Shown here in pieces: positions 34,779-46,564 of a stretch of DNA of 64,000 nucleotides; positions within the stretch are counted from its first letter, which is position 1; each line of letters begins with the position of its first letter. The DNA comes from Tipula vernalis (taxonomy: Eukaryota > Arthropoda > Insecta > Diptera > Tipulidae), in the NCBI GenBank assembly GCA_958295665.1, contig OY282558.1:51591389-51655388 (forward strand), read 5' to 3'. The translations under genes were made by a program, and so were the position numbers. Under the pieces are notes generated by a model. It made no database searches. It had not been told where the DNA came from and was given only the letters and a program-made list of their open reading frames with translations.

Positions 34779-34929
34779 CTATTTGGGAATATGATTCGAA
34801 CGTGGTCGAGTCTTCGATGTCTAAAATTCATATTTAATTTAAATAAGAAACGAATGAGTCTGATTCAAATCAAATAGGAATCTAATAGATCGAAGACTCG
34901 ATAAAGTTCGAATCGAATTCCCAAATAAA
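34779..34929. mobile_element. MITE, about 147 bp, with roughly 42-bp terminal inverted repeats
   Basis: The left arm (34781-34823) begins ATTTGGGAATATGATTCGAA and includes TCGAGTCTTCGAT. The right arm (34886-34927) is its reverse complement with a few mismatches and ends TCGAATTCCCAAAT. It interrupts a copy of the 31-36 kb satellite. Both outer flanks can be read as TA, suggesting a TA target and a Tc1/mariner-type non-autonomous element; that class call is inference. Confidence 0.75.
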
Positions 34930-35859
34930 CAGGATTTTATGTCAAAATTTTGAATTAACTATTTTGGTTTTAGAGTTTTAGTCATAATGGAAATAATTCA
35001 ATTGCGGAATTCCAGACTCAAATTTTCAAAATTCTTACGTATTTCAAAAAAGCGTGTTTCCAGTATCTCACTATTTTCTTCACAGTACTTATTTCACAAA
35101 ATGTATTTACAAGGGTCCAGAATTTTAGCTGTACTGAAAATTATTAGTTTTCGTTAAAATAAGGCTTTTCTCAGATTATAGATCAATTTTATAAACTAAG
35201 CTGTGAAATTTTGAAAATTCCTAGGGAATTTAGATATTTAAAAAAAACGGTTTTACAGGAACTTAATTTCGTATTAAAAATATTTTTCTCAGAATTTGGG
35301 TAACTTTTAGAAACTCAGTTTTTAAATTTTCAAAATTCACACATTTTTAAAAAATTGTATTTACAGGATTTTACAAATCAAGATTCAGATCAGAATTTTA
35401 ATCGATTTTAATCGGAAAATTTCCACAATTCATACATATTCAAACAATTGTATTTACAGGGTTTTGCAACTCAAGATTTTGATGTAACTATTTCGGTAAC
35501 GGAATTTTAGTCGTAGTAAAAATAATCCAATTGCGAAATTCAGGACTTAAATTTTCAAAATTCATACGTATTTAAGAGATTGCATTTACTGATTTTCAGA
35601 AATAAAGATTTTGATTTAAGTATTTCTGTTTCAGAGTTTTAGTCGTACTGCAAATAATTCAATTTGGCCTTAAATAAGACTTTTCTCAGTTTTTGGATGA
35701 TTTTTACTTAGTTTTTAAATTTTTAGAATTGAAAAATATTTAAAAAAAATTATATTTAGGAAATTTTCCAAATCTGGATTCCGATTTAACTATTTCATTT
35801 TATCATATTAGCCGTAATGGAAATAATTCAATTAGTGGTATTTAATGATTAATGATAAT

Positions 35860-38592
35860 AAATGTTTTGAATGTAACTAGTTAGTAGAGAGCTTACCCTA
35901 TGTTCAGATTAGAATTTTCAGAAATCTTAATTGGTTGTTTTAATTAAAGGAAATGTTAGCATAAACTTCGACCACTTAAACTAGTACGTAGACTTTCAGG
36001 ACAAAGAATTCGATATTTTAAAAATTTTCAAAATTCTAAATATTTTATTTCGGATACCGTGGTAGAAAATTTTTTAGAATAATTTGGAAATTTTGTTAGA
36101 ATTTCGTGAAAGCCTAATTTAAACAATTTGATAATTTTGCGTTAAATGTGAAAACTTCTGAACATTTCACTAGTTAAAATTTTATATACATTTTTAAATT
36201 CTTTTATTTAAATTTGATATTTTTAAACAAGGGTGTAGAAAAAAATGAAAAAAATTTAGGAATTGTACGTATAAAATTTTAACTTGATAAATTTCTAAGA
36301 AATTTTATAAAATTTAGCCATTAGAGTTGGCTAGAGCCAAATAAAAAATTTCTTAATATTGCTTATTTAAGTACATACAATATTTAATTTCAGCCCCAAA
36401 TTGTAAAGAGGTTCAAAATTAAGAAGCATTTTAATATTTTCAGTAAATTGTTCATATTATTTTGTTCAGTAGTTCCAAAAAGGTTAAGAAGCACTGCCTC
36501 TATATACACTTTACTCTATTCTTGTCTTCTTCTGCATCTTACCATCGTCTTACAGTTCTTAAAAAGATTTTTTGTCGAGATACGAACTAAAGAAATGAAC
36601 AAAAATAAATTGTAAATGCTTTTGTTGTTTGCGTACATATGTACATACTGATACTATGATTATTACTATTATTACGTTTATTATTATTCCTTTTCATTTT
36701 AATAACAATAAAAATAAATAAACTTTAGTTTTGTGAATATGTAACTCTCGGATAAGACCCTGTGTGTCTATTTATCTGTGTGTAAGCATGCCAATGAATG
36801 TCTATTCTATACTAAATAGAGTAACATAATGAAATAGGTATCTATAAAGAGTATGATGTTGGGCGTAATGCTTTCTATGTGTTAAGAATTCATAATAAAA
36901 TCATGCCTTACATACAAGAACATAATGTGTACACACAGATAATCATTAACAGTTTTTTTTTCATTTATATGTTTGTTAAACATTTAATTAATCTTGATGA
37001 ATTGTAAAAAAAAAAAAAAAAACAACAAAAACAACAACATAGAACTTTGAAGACCCCAGTAACACAATATGTGTACCTATAATTAAATTTCAATTGTCAG
37101 ACAAAAGTAAAATGAAACACAAGTTTTTTGTTTGTTAATTACTTACATATTTGGAAAGTCCACAAAAAAAATTTTAATCACGCAATTATTGTAGCTTAAA
37201 AAATTGCGCCGGTTCAAAACGGATTTTAAATCGTGTGTCCACGCAAAATGGGGATTACATGACGAGTTGATATATAAACCAACCTTTCCATAAATTGGTT
37301 TTAAATGATTTCTTTTGTATATGATTTGTCATGTTTGGTGTTTTTTTTTTTGTCTTCGGATATTTCAGGTGAAATATTGCCGGAAGCTATGTTTTAATAC
37401 GTACAAATTCAGTTTTTTTTTTCTTGTGCTGAATATACGATTTTTTACGATGAGCATCTTTAAGATGTTAAAACCCTTTTTGTTACGTATTTCATGTATA
37501 TGATTGTATACGTCTTATATCTGACAATGATTTTTATGTTTTTATGAAATACATATAACATTTTTATTTGTAATTCTTTAAGGTGTTATTTACGGTCACT
37601 AATTTTTGTATATTAAAACATAAATAAATATTGTGAGAATTTGTGCTGTCTCGGCAGAATTTTATTTTGGGTTGTGTTGATGTAGGATTTTTGAATTGGC
37701 GTAAAATATTTTCTGGAATAATTTCTTAGAAAATTAGGCGTGCTGATTTTGTTTTATTGTGGGATGATGTTTATGATTAGTTATGGAACAAATTTTTAAA
37801 AACAACTCCAACCCAATTCTGTCTGCGTCTACTCAACGAGGATTCTGAATTTTATATTTTTATATTGTATTGCCACCAGAGATATACACACAATGTAAAA
37901 TTTTATCAATTTAATAGTGGCTAAATAAAAGCTTCCTTGCTTTTAACTTTACAAGACAAATTGTGGGATACCATTAAATGATCCATTTTCAAACTTAGAA
38001 ATATTTTGATTACATGATCAATCAGCGACGCACCAGAGGTCAACAATCCACAAAAAGTACAATGACTGAATCTATATATCAAAAAAATAAATTTAATTCT
38101 CAAGACAATCCACTTAACATCCTAGAAAAAAACAAAACAAATTTCCGCTTTAAATATAATTCCAAAATGGTTTAGCGCACATCAATCATCCAATTTGAAA
38201 TGAGATCATAATAGGAATAAACAATTATATATATTAACCAAATTCACTTCTAAATAATCCCAGAACATCTCAAAATCCCAGCCAAAACTAAAAAAAATAC
38301 CAGGTTTTCACAAAGCTTGAAACAAAAAATTCGAATACATTTGGGAGATTGATAGAATGTTGCAAAAAAAATAAATAAAGTCTCGTAAGGATTATCGAAA
38401 ACAAGATTTTTTCTTTCGATACGTTTCTAAATTGCAACGCAAGAGCAAATATACAAATATACGTAACCATGATTTAATTTAGAACTAAATTTAATCCATG
38501 TCTAGACTATAATCCCAAATAAATTATGGTTCATCAAATACTGACTCATTATACATAAAAAATATAAAAAATCAGTGTAACATATGTGCGAA
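35860..38592. other. AT-rich stretch downstream of exon 2, no gene recognised
   Basis: The part from 36500 on is non-repetitive, with ATT/TTA short repeats (36655-36720) and A runs (37006-37022). Frames at 37315-37503, 37921-38103 and 38288-38470 lack motifs. If the gene model is right, this is the 5' part of the large second intron. Confidence 0.45.
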
Positions 38593-38598
38593 ACTCAC

Positions 38599-39212
38599 CG
38601 TTTATGATTGATGCATGTTGTATCGTAATCCAAATATAAAAAATCCATAAAAAATTTTGAATAGGCCAATGTCCAGCCATTTTAAAGTAGTTAAGTGTAG
38701 GGAACCTAAAAAACACTAAATACCGCACTTTCACTCTTATAGATATAAACACTTAATTTTCTTATTTTTCTTTTCTTAATTATATCTTAATTAAATTATT
38801 TTCACTTCATTTAAATACGCTAAATAATAATAATTTTTAATTTTTTTATTTAATTTTTTTTTTTTTTTATCAAAAACACTTTGTATCAAAAAATTATTTT
38901 AAGAATTTTGTAAGAAAGAATTGTAGATTGTTCAAACATTTTTTTGTTGTCATTGTTGTTGTATTCTTCTTATTTTTTTTAATAATATACATTTAAGTTA
39001 ATTAATTTTGAAATTAAAAAATTTTCCAGATTCATTTTTATTTTTGGATTGTTGTTGTTACGCTTAGTAGTAATACGTCGTCGTCATCTGGATGAACAAT
39101 GAAGATGTTTTAATTTTTTAATTTTTTTTGTCTTAAGTTGTTCATAAATTCGTTTAACTGTTGAGTTTTTTTGTTTGTGTTTATTTGGAGATGATAAAGT
39201 TATGATGTGGAT
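38599..39212 (-). CDS. Putative exon 2 of a minus-strand gene: 5' UTR plus signal-peptide start
   Basis: On the minus strand a T-rich acceptor (CTTTTTTTTGCAG|ATCC) precedes a UTR-like stretch of about 530 nt with scattered upstream ATGs. An ATG in good context (TTTAAAATGG) follows at 38680-38678. The 27 codons to 38600 read MAGHWPIQNFLWIFY..., then an Ile/Trp-rich hydrophobic core, ending ...ASIIN. This is a short N-region and a long H-region, as in a secretory signal peptide or N-terminal membrane anchor. The exon ends AACG|GTGAGT (GTGAGT at 38598-38593), a strong donor, in phase 1. The frame stays open upstream of the ATG but without another ATG. The mature protein lies left of the window or in exons I could not find, so the product is unknown; a cell-surface or secreted protein is the inference. 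Confidence 0.65.
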
Positions 39213-40415
39213 CTGCAAAAAAAAGAATGATAAGGATAACATTAAAAAATTAAAATTATTAAATGAGTTGTTTACTCAGATATTGGAATGACAGTTGAAA
39301 ATGTGTATGTGCTTTGAATTTTTCGCAATTTGAGAAGAAATTGTTTATTCTATTTCGACGAGTTCAATAGGATCCCAAATCGTAGAATTTGGAATGGGAA
39401 ATTTTGTAACTTTAATCAAAAAGTTTTTGTTTTGTTTAGATATGATTTAATAGGATTATATCAAAAATGAATGAAGGTCAAATTTTACTACAAATCTGAA
39501 AGTGTTTGAAAATTTTGTAGGCCGGAAAAAAAGTTAATAATTTTCTATTTCTCAAAATGCTAAATTATATGAAATCTAAAGCTAAAAATTTAAGTTTTCT
39601 TTTAAAATTAAAATCTGTTATTAATTAAGGCAATCTTAAACTTTAATTATTCACTGATGTTAATTTTGGGAAGAAAAGTGTAAATGTTTAGCTTTTGAAT
39701 AGCGATAGAAATGGTTAGTATTTCAAGCAAAAGAATGATAGTAGGCGCTTAAATTTCTATGTTTATTCCAGATTTCCAAATTTCTAAATATCATAAACTT
39801 AAATTTGAAAAAAATTAGGAAAAATTTAATTACCATGACATTCGTTAAAAATAAAATGGAAAATTAAAATTTAGAACTCTCAGCTAATTCCACTTGTTTA
39901 AATTTATAAAAATCAACTTATTTAAAGTTTCAATCAAAACACATAAAACTTACAAATTGAAATTGAAACAAGTTACTTATTAACCTACTTATATGAAAAT
40001 TTTCAATTTTTTAAATTTCATTTAAATTTTATAAAATTTAGACCTTTGATTAAACCGAATTTCCATGAAATTTACAAAAATTTGGATTTAAAATAAATCT
40101 TAAAGGAAGGAAATACGCCTGATTTTTGTTTGATTGTGAACCTTTCCAAATTCTTAAAATTTTCATTACTTATCAGTTTTAAGCCGAAATTTATAAAGTT
40201 AATATGACCATTACTTATTAAAGGAATACTTAAGTGCTTTTCATATCTTCTGCTTTGATTTTCGAATTTAAAAATTAATAATTATCACTTTTTAACAATT
40301 TCAAAATATTTATATGAAACAAAACTAAATTACAAAACATAAAAGTAAACCAATTTTGATTTTTGAAGTTCAAAATCAATGAAGTCGATATGAAAAATAC
40401 TAAGTCCAATCTAAT
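39213..40415. other. AT-rich DNA, related to the 41.9-48 kb repeats
   Basis: From about 39600 the texture (AATACGCCTGA, TTTAAAGTTTCAATCAAAACACA) resembles the duplicated blocks at 42-43.5 and 46.6-48 kb, so part may be a further decayed copy. No gene is seen. Confidence 0.4.
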
Positions 40416-41304
40416 CGTAAATAGCGTTCGATGTTAAAAAGGCCGAATGTCGGAAGGCCGAATGTCGAAAGGCCGAATGTCGAAAGGCCGAATGTCGAAA
40501 GACCGAATGTGTCGAAAGGCCGAATTTCCAATGGCCAATTGGGTCGAAAGGCCGAATGGGTCAAAAGGCCGAATGGGTCAAAAGGCCGAATGGGTCGAAA
40601 GGCCTAATGGGTTGAATGGCAGAACGTGTTGAAAGGCCGATTGGGTTGAAATGCCAAGTTTTTAATAAATTTTCCTTTACTTAATTGATTGAAATCAATA
40701 TCTAAAATCATTGATTTTATTTGTTAATGTAAAATGATTCAAATAAATTAAAAATACGTGATTATAAATGATTTTGTTCATACATTTTTTTTTTATTTTC
40801 CTTGTTTTGTTATAATTAATTAGTTCGTAGCTATATGACATTTTTGTCAAGAAAACGTATGAAGATTTTAATATTTAAGGCGATTTACTATTAAACATTT
40901 GTATGCAAAAATTTTGATAAAAATATAAATTTTGGTTTTCATATAAATATAAATTTTGAAAATTTTCATTCATTAAAAGATGAAAAATTAAAATCAATTT
41001 CGACAGAAACGGCATTTCGACATTAGGCCTTTCGACAATCGGCCTGTCCACATTCGTCCTTTCCACATTCGCCATTTCGGCCTATCCGGCCTTTCGACAC
41101 ATTCGCCTTTCGATTCGAAATGTGGCTTTTCGATATTCGGCCTTTCGACCCTTTCGGCCTTTCGACACATTCGGACTTTCAATATTCAAAGACAAATTCG
41201 GCCGTTCGACATTCGGCCTTTTGACACATTCGGCCTTTCGGCGTTCGGCCTTTTGATATTCGGCCTTCCGACATTCGGCCTTTCGGCCCTATTCCGTAAA
41301 TAGC
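40416..41304. mobile_element. Foldback-like element with tandem-repeat inverted termini
   Basis: The left terminus (about 40437-40650) is a tandem array of 15-18-bp units AAAGGCCGAATGTCG, with later units of the form GGCCGAATGGGTCA. The right terminus (about 41010-41290) is the same kind of array inverted (CGACATTCGGCCTTT). About 360 bp of AT-rich DNA lies between. The 10-bp sequence CGTAAATAGC flanks both sides (40416-40425 and 41295-41304), a good target-site duplication (9-10 bp). Inverted ends built of short tandem repeats with a roughly 9-bp duplication are the hallmark of Drosophila FB-type elements. No transposase is encoded; the frames 40447-40632 and 40875-41182 come from the repeats. 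Confidence 0.85.
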
Positions 41305-41934
41305 ATAAACATTGATTATTTAGATACTGCAAGAGGTTGAGGCCTTTAAATTGATCAGACTTTCCAACTTTGTGGGAAATTTATTATGTATTTCATGTTG
41401 CGTATAAAAGTATTTAACATTTTACGTTTATTGTGGTTGATTACTAAATTTGGTAACTAAGACTCTGGAACTAAAACGACCACGATTTCTTATATTTTAC
41501 CTAATATTATTTATTGTGGTATCGCGTTATTTGGAATTTAAAAGAAGCAACTTCGTAAAGATGAGCTACTATTTAATGCTTGTGTAAGATACGAATGCGG
41601 ATTACGAAAACATGTCCTTATCTCACCGTTTGTTATATCAATGTTAAATTCTAGAGAACGAATTTATTTATGTGGGAAAATGATACACTTTCGATCCTGA
41701 CCTATTTATTCATTTTTAGTTTTTTTAGTTCAATTTATATGCATAATTTTGTATTTCTGTTTAAAAATAGTAGAGGGAAGAGGTAGTGTAGATGGTAATC
41801 TTGATTTTTTTGGCATTTTTCGTATTTATAGCCTAAAATTTTTATCAAGTAGGTACTAATAACATACAACAATTGTAAAAGTTATAATTAACTTAAACAT
41901 GTTATATTTTATTAAATAAATATTGTAAATAAAT
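41305..41934. other. AT-rich DNA, nothing recognised
   Basis: No frame, repeat or motif that I can support. Confidence 0.4.
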
Positions 41935-43480
41935 TTAGGACACATTCGTTTTGAAATATAAAATTGAAATTCTCTTCGGAAGTTTCATTTTTTTAAAAAA
42001 ATTTGTTGTTTGAAACGGCCGAAATGTCTAACATTTTAATTATAAATAAAAAACATAGGATTTACGCTTAATTTAAAACTTTGAATTCCTTTTATTTTTA
42101 AATAAGTAGTTTATCGAATTTTAATCCATCCAAACCTAATTTAACCTTTCTAAATTAAAAAGTTTAACTTGTTTAAAGTTTTAGGTCGAATCAAAACACA
42201 AAAAATTTAAAATATTTGTATACTCGTTTGAGCATTTGAATATTTTTGTTTTCTTTATTAAAAAATGTCAATTTGGTTAAATTTTCTCATTCTGGAAGAT
42301 GACTTAAATTTTTTAAGATTTTATAAATTCAATGTAAATTTTGGGTACTTTCGATGTACTTTTTGACACAACAAATCTCGGTCTTTACGTTTAACAACGA
42401 AACGAATTGAGCGCTCTAATCCGTAAAATTTGCATATTTAAGTAATTATTCAGTAAGTATTTCCAATTGTGCGTTCAATTTTATGCAAAAATTCAGAAAT
42501 TTGTTGAAATTTGACTGTTTAAAATGTAAGGAGTACTTTACAAACTTCTTATCATCTAACAGATAACTGACTAATTAATATCTATTCAGGCAGTTACGCA
42601 GCATTGAAACAAAAAAAAAACTTTTTTGTCTCCAAAACTCAATTCGCAACAGAAAAATTCAAAATGACCGCCATACGTTCGCTGTATTTGCTGTTGGTGT
42701 TAAACGCGTTTTTCTCAAAATCAGGTTTTTAGACATGGTTGACAGCATAGCACAGACAGTTTTTGTCCGATCGACCTAATTTAAAATGGATTTTGTTCAG
42801 GAAATATGTTGTTATCGCCGCATCGTACAGTTTTTTTATTCAAATTTTGTTAACCGCCTAGTGACCTTTTATCGATGATGAAATCTTCCGGCCGCTATAG
42901 TGTCCATGAAAGGCCGTAAAAAAAAAAAAATCTGTACTCTTTAAATTGTCTTTAATTAAAATGTGAAATTTCAAATAAAATCATCCAATCCATTTTCTTG
43001 TTAAACATTCTCAAAAAAATACATTCATCTTCGTTACTCAACACTGTGTAACTGCCTTAAATTGAAATCTGGCTAGTTTCTTATAAGGTGGGAAAATGTG
43101 TTTCAAATTTTGAAATTTTTAAAATTTTCTATAATCGAAATTCTAAATTTTCAATATGAAATTCTTCAAATAAAACCGGATGATTCGATAATTAGTTTAC
43201 GAAAATTTCGTAACTTTTGAAATTTATTTTACCGAATTTTTTTTAAATTTTTAGTTTTTACACGTTTTATCAAAATTAAAATGAACGATGAAAATACGCC
43301 TGATAATGTTAAAATTGGAAATTGTGGCTAAAGAATTTTATATTAAATGGTTAAATTAAGATTTTATACTTTAATTAAATTAAAATTTACTTTTCTCAAC
43401 TAAACATTTCAAAATGTATTGAAATGTTGTCAATTTGAATTTCACTAGAGTTCTACAATCCACCCCATGAAATTTCAGCA
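41935..43480. repeat. Duplicated block, copy 1 (with MITE inserted)
   Basis: Aligned landmarks are shared in order with 46565-48000: TTTTGAAAT-TATTGAAATTCT, then AAGTTT-ATTTTTTTAAA, TCCAAAC, TTAACCT, AACTTGTTTAAAGTTT, CAAAACACA, GACTAATTAATATCTA, AAATTGAAATCTGG, GATAATTAGTTTACGA, GTTTTATCAAAATTAAAA, AATACGCCTGA and CTAAACATTTCAAAATGTA. Copy 1 alone carries a 470-bp insertion at 42588-43057. No gene is recognised. Confidence 0.75.
42588..43057. mobile_element. Non-autonomous DNA transposon (MITE-like), about 470 bp
   Basis: The left end AGGCAGTTACGCAGCATTGA and the right end (inverted) AGGCAGTTACACAGTGTTGA form terminal inverted repeats of about 20 bp. The block is richer in GC than its surroundings. 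The paralogous block near 47300 reads straight through (ATATCTAATAAATTGAAATC) where this one has ATATCTA, the insertion, TAAATTGAAATC, so an empty site is visible. A TA target duplication is possible. No coding frame is present; the superfamily is unknown. Confidence 0.75.
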
Positions 43481-45555
43481 CTTCATACTTTAAAATTCCA
43501 ATCTGAGATTAAACTTTAAATTTCAAAATTTAAACGTTAATTTTTATTGAAGTTTGACGTAATTTATTTATGGTAAGCACTTAGTAGCCGAATTAATTAA
43601 ATAATATGCTAATTTCATGTTCCAGTCGTTTAATAAGTGGAAAATAGCATTATTTAACTAAATTAGGGTTTATTTAACTTAATTAAAATTTCAATTTAAA
43701 TTCCAGAAATTTAGAAAATTACTCAAATTTTTGGCTATATAAATTTCGAAATTTTTGTCAGATTTTTATTTAATTTAAGCAATAATTTTTTGTTTTTTAA
43801 TTACATAATCGTTTAACAGTTAACTATTGAACTGGCCTTGATTTTGAATTTTTTTCAGAAATTGTGTTTTGTCAAATCAAATTTTAATTAGTTATAGTTT
43901 CATAAATGTTAAAAATATCAAATTTGAAGAAAATAAAATTGACAAGGAAGATGCGTGTGTCTTGCTTACACATGAAACCATATTTAAACAAAATTTAGTT
44001 ATTAATGTGTAATTCTAACTATTCGCAATATAAAAAATTCCACCATTCAAACGGCACAAGAAGTTTAGTGAAATAATTGCCTGGCATAAATCTGTTATAA
44101 TAAATAAATCACGATTTTGATATAAATATTCATATTTTCAGCAATCCAAAAAGTGTAGGTATCAATCGTAGAGATGGCTTTCGAACTCTGTTTATGCGAT
44201 GGTTAGGGACAAAATTGGGGTGTTAGTTAAAGTCAATATAAATTAACGAGAAATATTCCGTTTATTCTTTTGACAAATCCAATATAATGCCCAACACCTT
44301 GTCGAGTTTGTGCTTAGCGGTTTGTGAAAACATCGACAAATATCAGTTTAACTGACACATAAACCTATTTCATTAATTTTAATATCTTATCTTGAATTTG
44401 GGTTAAATGATTGAACGTCGACTATGGTAAAGCCATTTGAAGCTGTTGCTTATCCAATCCAGTTTTTCAATCTGAGATTTACAATCACTGCAACGAAATG
44501 CGTAGAATTTTGAAGAATTTTTTTAAATTTATAAAGTCACATTTCGGAGTAAAAAAATACTCAATTTATTTGACACATTATCAACACAGCTAAGTTGGAT
44601 GTTGCTGGTCGTATTTGCTACGTTAAAATATTTCAAAATTAAGTCAGATCATTTAAAAACGTTTCTATAAATGTAAAAAAATTGGAATCGTTCTCTTTTA
44701 ATTTGATATTCATTTGTTGATAATCCATAAATACATTACATGTAAAGATGTTTATTTAAACGTTGCTTTCATTTTAGTACGAAAATCCGTTTGATAAAAG
44801 CTATATTCGAGGTACTTCTGCAATGGGCTTGCCATGTTCCGATTTTTTTAATAACTTTTTTTTCGACCTTTGAACTAAGCGTTTCCCGATGTGTTTTGGT
44901 GATTTAAATAATCTAATTTTTTCCCCATAAACAGTGATCCGGAGCCATCTCTTCAATTGACTGCCTTGCCATCAACTACACTTTTTTATGAGTAGTGGAA
45001 TTTTATAAAATCGAATCAATATTTCACGAATCACACAAACCTTACGTTTAGCCAAAAAGTCCTCGTCTCCTCAAATAATATGACAAATACGCACTCGAAC
45101 ACACACATATTTTGTCAATTACCAATGTTTTAATTTTCAAACTTTTCAGCATTTTGAAGTGAAAAATAACATTTAGTTAATGAATTTACAATTGTATGCA
45201 TTTTTGAATGTTTTATAATAACTAATAAACGTATAATTGGGGTAATTTCAAAATAACTAAAATTTTCAAAATTAATTAATTTAAAAATCAATTTGACTTA
45301 AGCAATAAAAATTCGAAGGTCAGTAAGAGATTAAGAAATTTACAAATATCATCAATAATCAGTCGCCCTTCTAAGAAATTTTCAATTTTTAAATGAAAAA
45401 TGATTTATAATGGCAGACTATTTTTTGTACTAAATACCATACGTGAAATGGGAGTAATATTTCCCTACATTTTCAAGTCTACCCCAACAAGCAAATTTTA
45501 TTATTTAAAGTCAAAATTTTTAGATTACGAACCATTTTAAAATCTTGAAAGAACC
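43481..45555. other. AT-rich DNA, nothing recognised
   Basis: AAATTT-rich sequence with a somewhat more complex part at 44280-45080. No frames over 60 codons with motifs, no repeats that I can delimit. Confidence 0.4.
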
Positions 45556-45722
45556 AAGTCGAACTAAAACCAGTTTAGTAAAATTTAGAACCAATTCAAG
45601 GGCATATTGTAATATTTATTACCAGACATTCAAAAAACATTTAGGACTTTACGTTAAGATTATTAACATAAATTCCTTAATGTTTTTTGAATGCCTGGTA
45701 ATAAATGGCTTTAGTTCGACTT
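45556..45722. mobile_element. Small palindromic element, copy 1
   Basis: The left end AAGTCGAACTAAAACCAG is mirrored by CTTTAGTTCGACTT on the right. Inner arms TATTTATTACCAGACATTCA...AACATT (about 45613-45645) and their inverse (about 45676-45706) pair with few mismatches. Relative to the left arm, the right arm lacks about 40 nt (the AGTAAAATTTAGAACC part). The copy at 49660 preserves that part on both sides. The frame 45545-45748 lies across the palindrome and is not a gene. Confidence 0.65.
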
Positions 45723-46564
45723 TAGTAAATACTTCACGGTGTTGTTAAAGGAAAATGCCAATTTTGTTTTTTAACTGTATAAATGGAAACATTTACTTAG
45801 TAGTAAATCAAAAGAGAATAGTACTCAAGAATAATTTGTAAAATATATTTTGCCAGTTAAAGCAGAAAATTATTTTCTGTTTAGTCCAAAAATTCAACAT
45901 TATATATTAAAATTAAGTTCTCCATTAAATTGATTATAACAGTCAATCCGTAAAATGTACATCTCTGAATTAATGGCGGACATTTATATCTCAAATAATA
46001 TTAGTCCCATGGGCCAACAGAAAATCATAATGAGATTGAACATTACAGTAAAAATTATCTCGAATACTTCTTTATCAAATTAAATGGAACTAGCAATTTT
46101 TATGATTGATATCGCATAACAGTAGCAAAATATAAAATATTTTTCTAAAACAATTCCAATTATTGTTGGACCCTAGGGCTAAAAGAAAATCTTAATTAGG
46201 TTAATGGATATTGGATAGCAAAATGTCTTTAAAAAAAAAAAACATTGGACAACTGAAGTTGGATAACAGGAAAAATTTATTTTAATTTTATTTGACTTCA
46301 TTTGAATGGCCACAACAATTTGCTTGTTTGTAATCGCAAAACAGTAGTTAAGATCAGAAAATCATTATCATTTAAACATATCTTTGCTTTAAATGGATAT
46401 AGCGATTTTCTAAGGTTTCAAAAAAAATCTCAAATAAGTAATTATGAGCGCATCTTCCAAATTTCGTCTTTTCCCAATCGAAACACCGATTACAGTCCTA
46501 ACCGTAGGGCTAGTAAAATCCAGTTATGCTAGCCACATTGCAAAAAACAGACTTGCTATTTAAC
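45723..46564. other. AT-rich DNA with related repeat piece at 46479-46570
   Basis: 46479-46570 (CACCGATTACAGTC ... GTAGGGCTAGTAAAATCCAG ... GCTATTTAACGAGACAT) matches 49844-49936 next to the second palindromic element, so both belong to one repeat family. Two loosely similar segments with AAAGAAAATC/ACAGAAAATCATAA also occur near 46015 and 46180. The frame 46302-46532 shows no motif. Confidence 0.5.

Larger units (their letters stand above)
30960..35850. repeat. Degenerate long-unit satellite (TTTACAGGATTTTACAAAT family)
   Basis: A block with TATTTACAGGATTTTACAAA, then TCAAGATT(T/C)(T/G)GATTTAACTATTTCG, TTTCAGAATTTTAGTCGTA, GAAATAATTCAATT and TTTCAAAATTCATAC recurs many times. Examples are near 31245, 31465, 33590, 33700, 33870, 34290, 34430, 34510, 35355, 35455 and 35585. 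Order is conserved, but spacing varies (about 100-250 bp) and copies are diverged. It partly overlaps the 1.8 kb duplication, whose copies contain the same block. Confidence 0.75.

Noticed and set aside
37315..37503. Plus-strand frame crossing TATTTCAG|GTGAAA, considered as an exon or ratchet site
   Set aside because: GTGAAA is a weak donor, and the frame is a hydrophobic low-complexity string without motifs.
40447..41182. Frames rich in GRMSK and ERPN repeats
   Set aside because: Translation of the tandem units in the termini of the foldback-like element.
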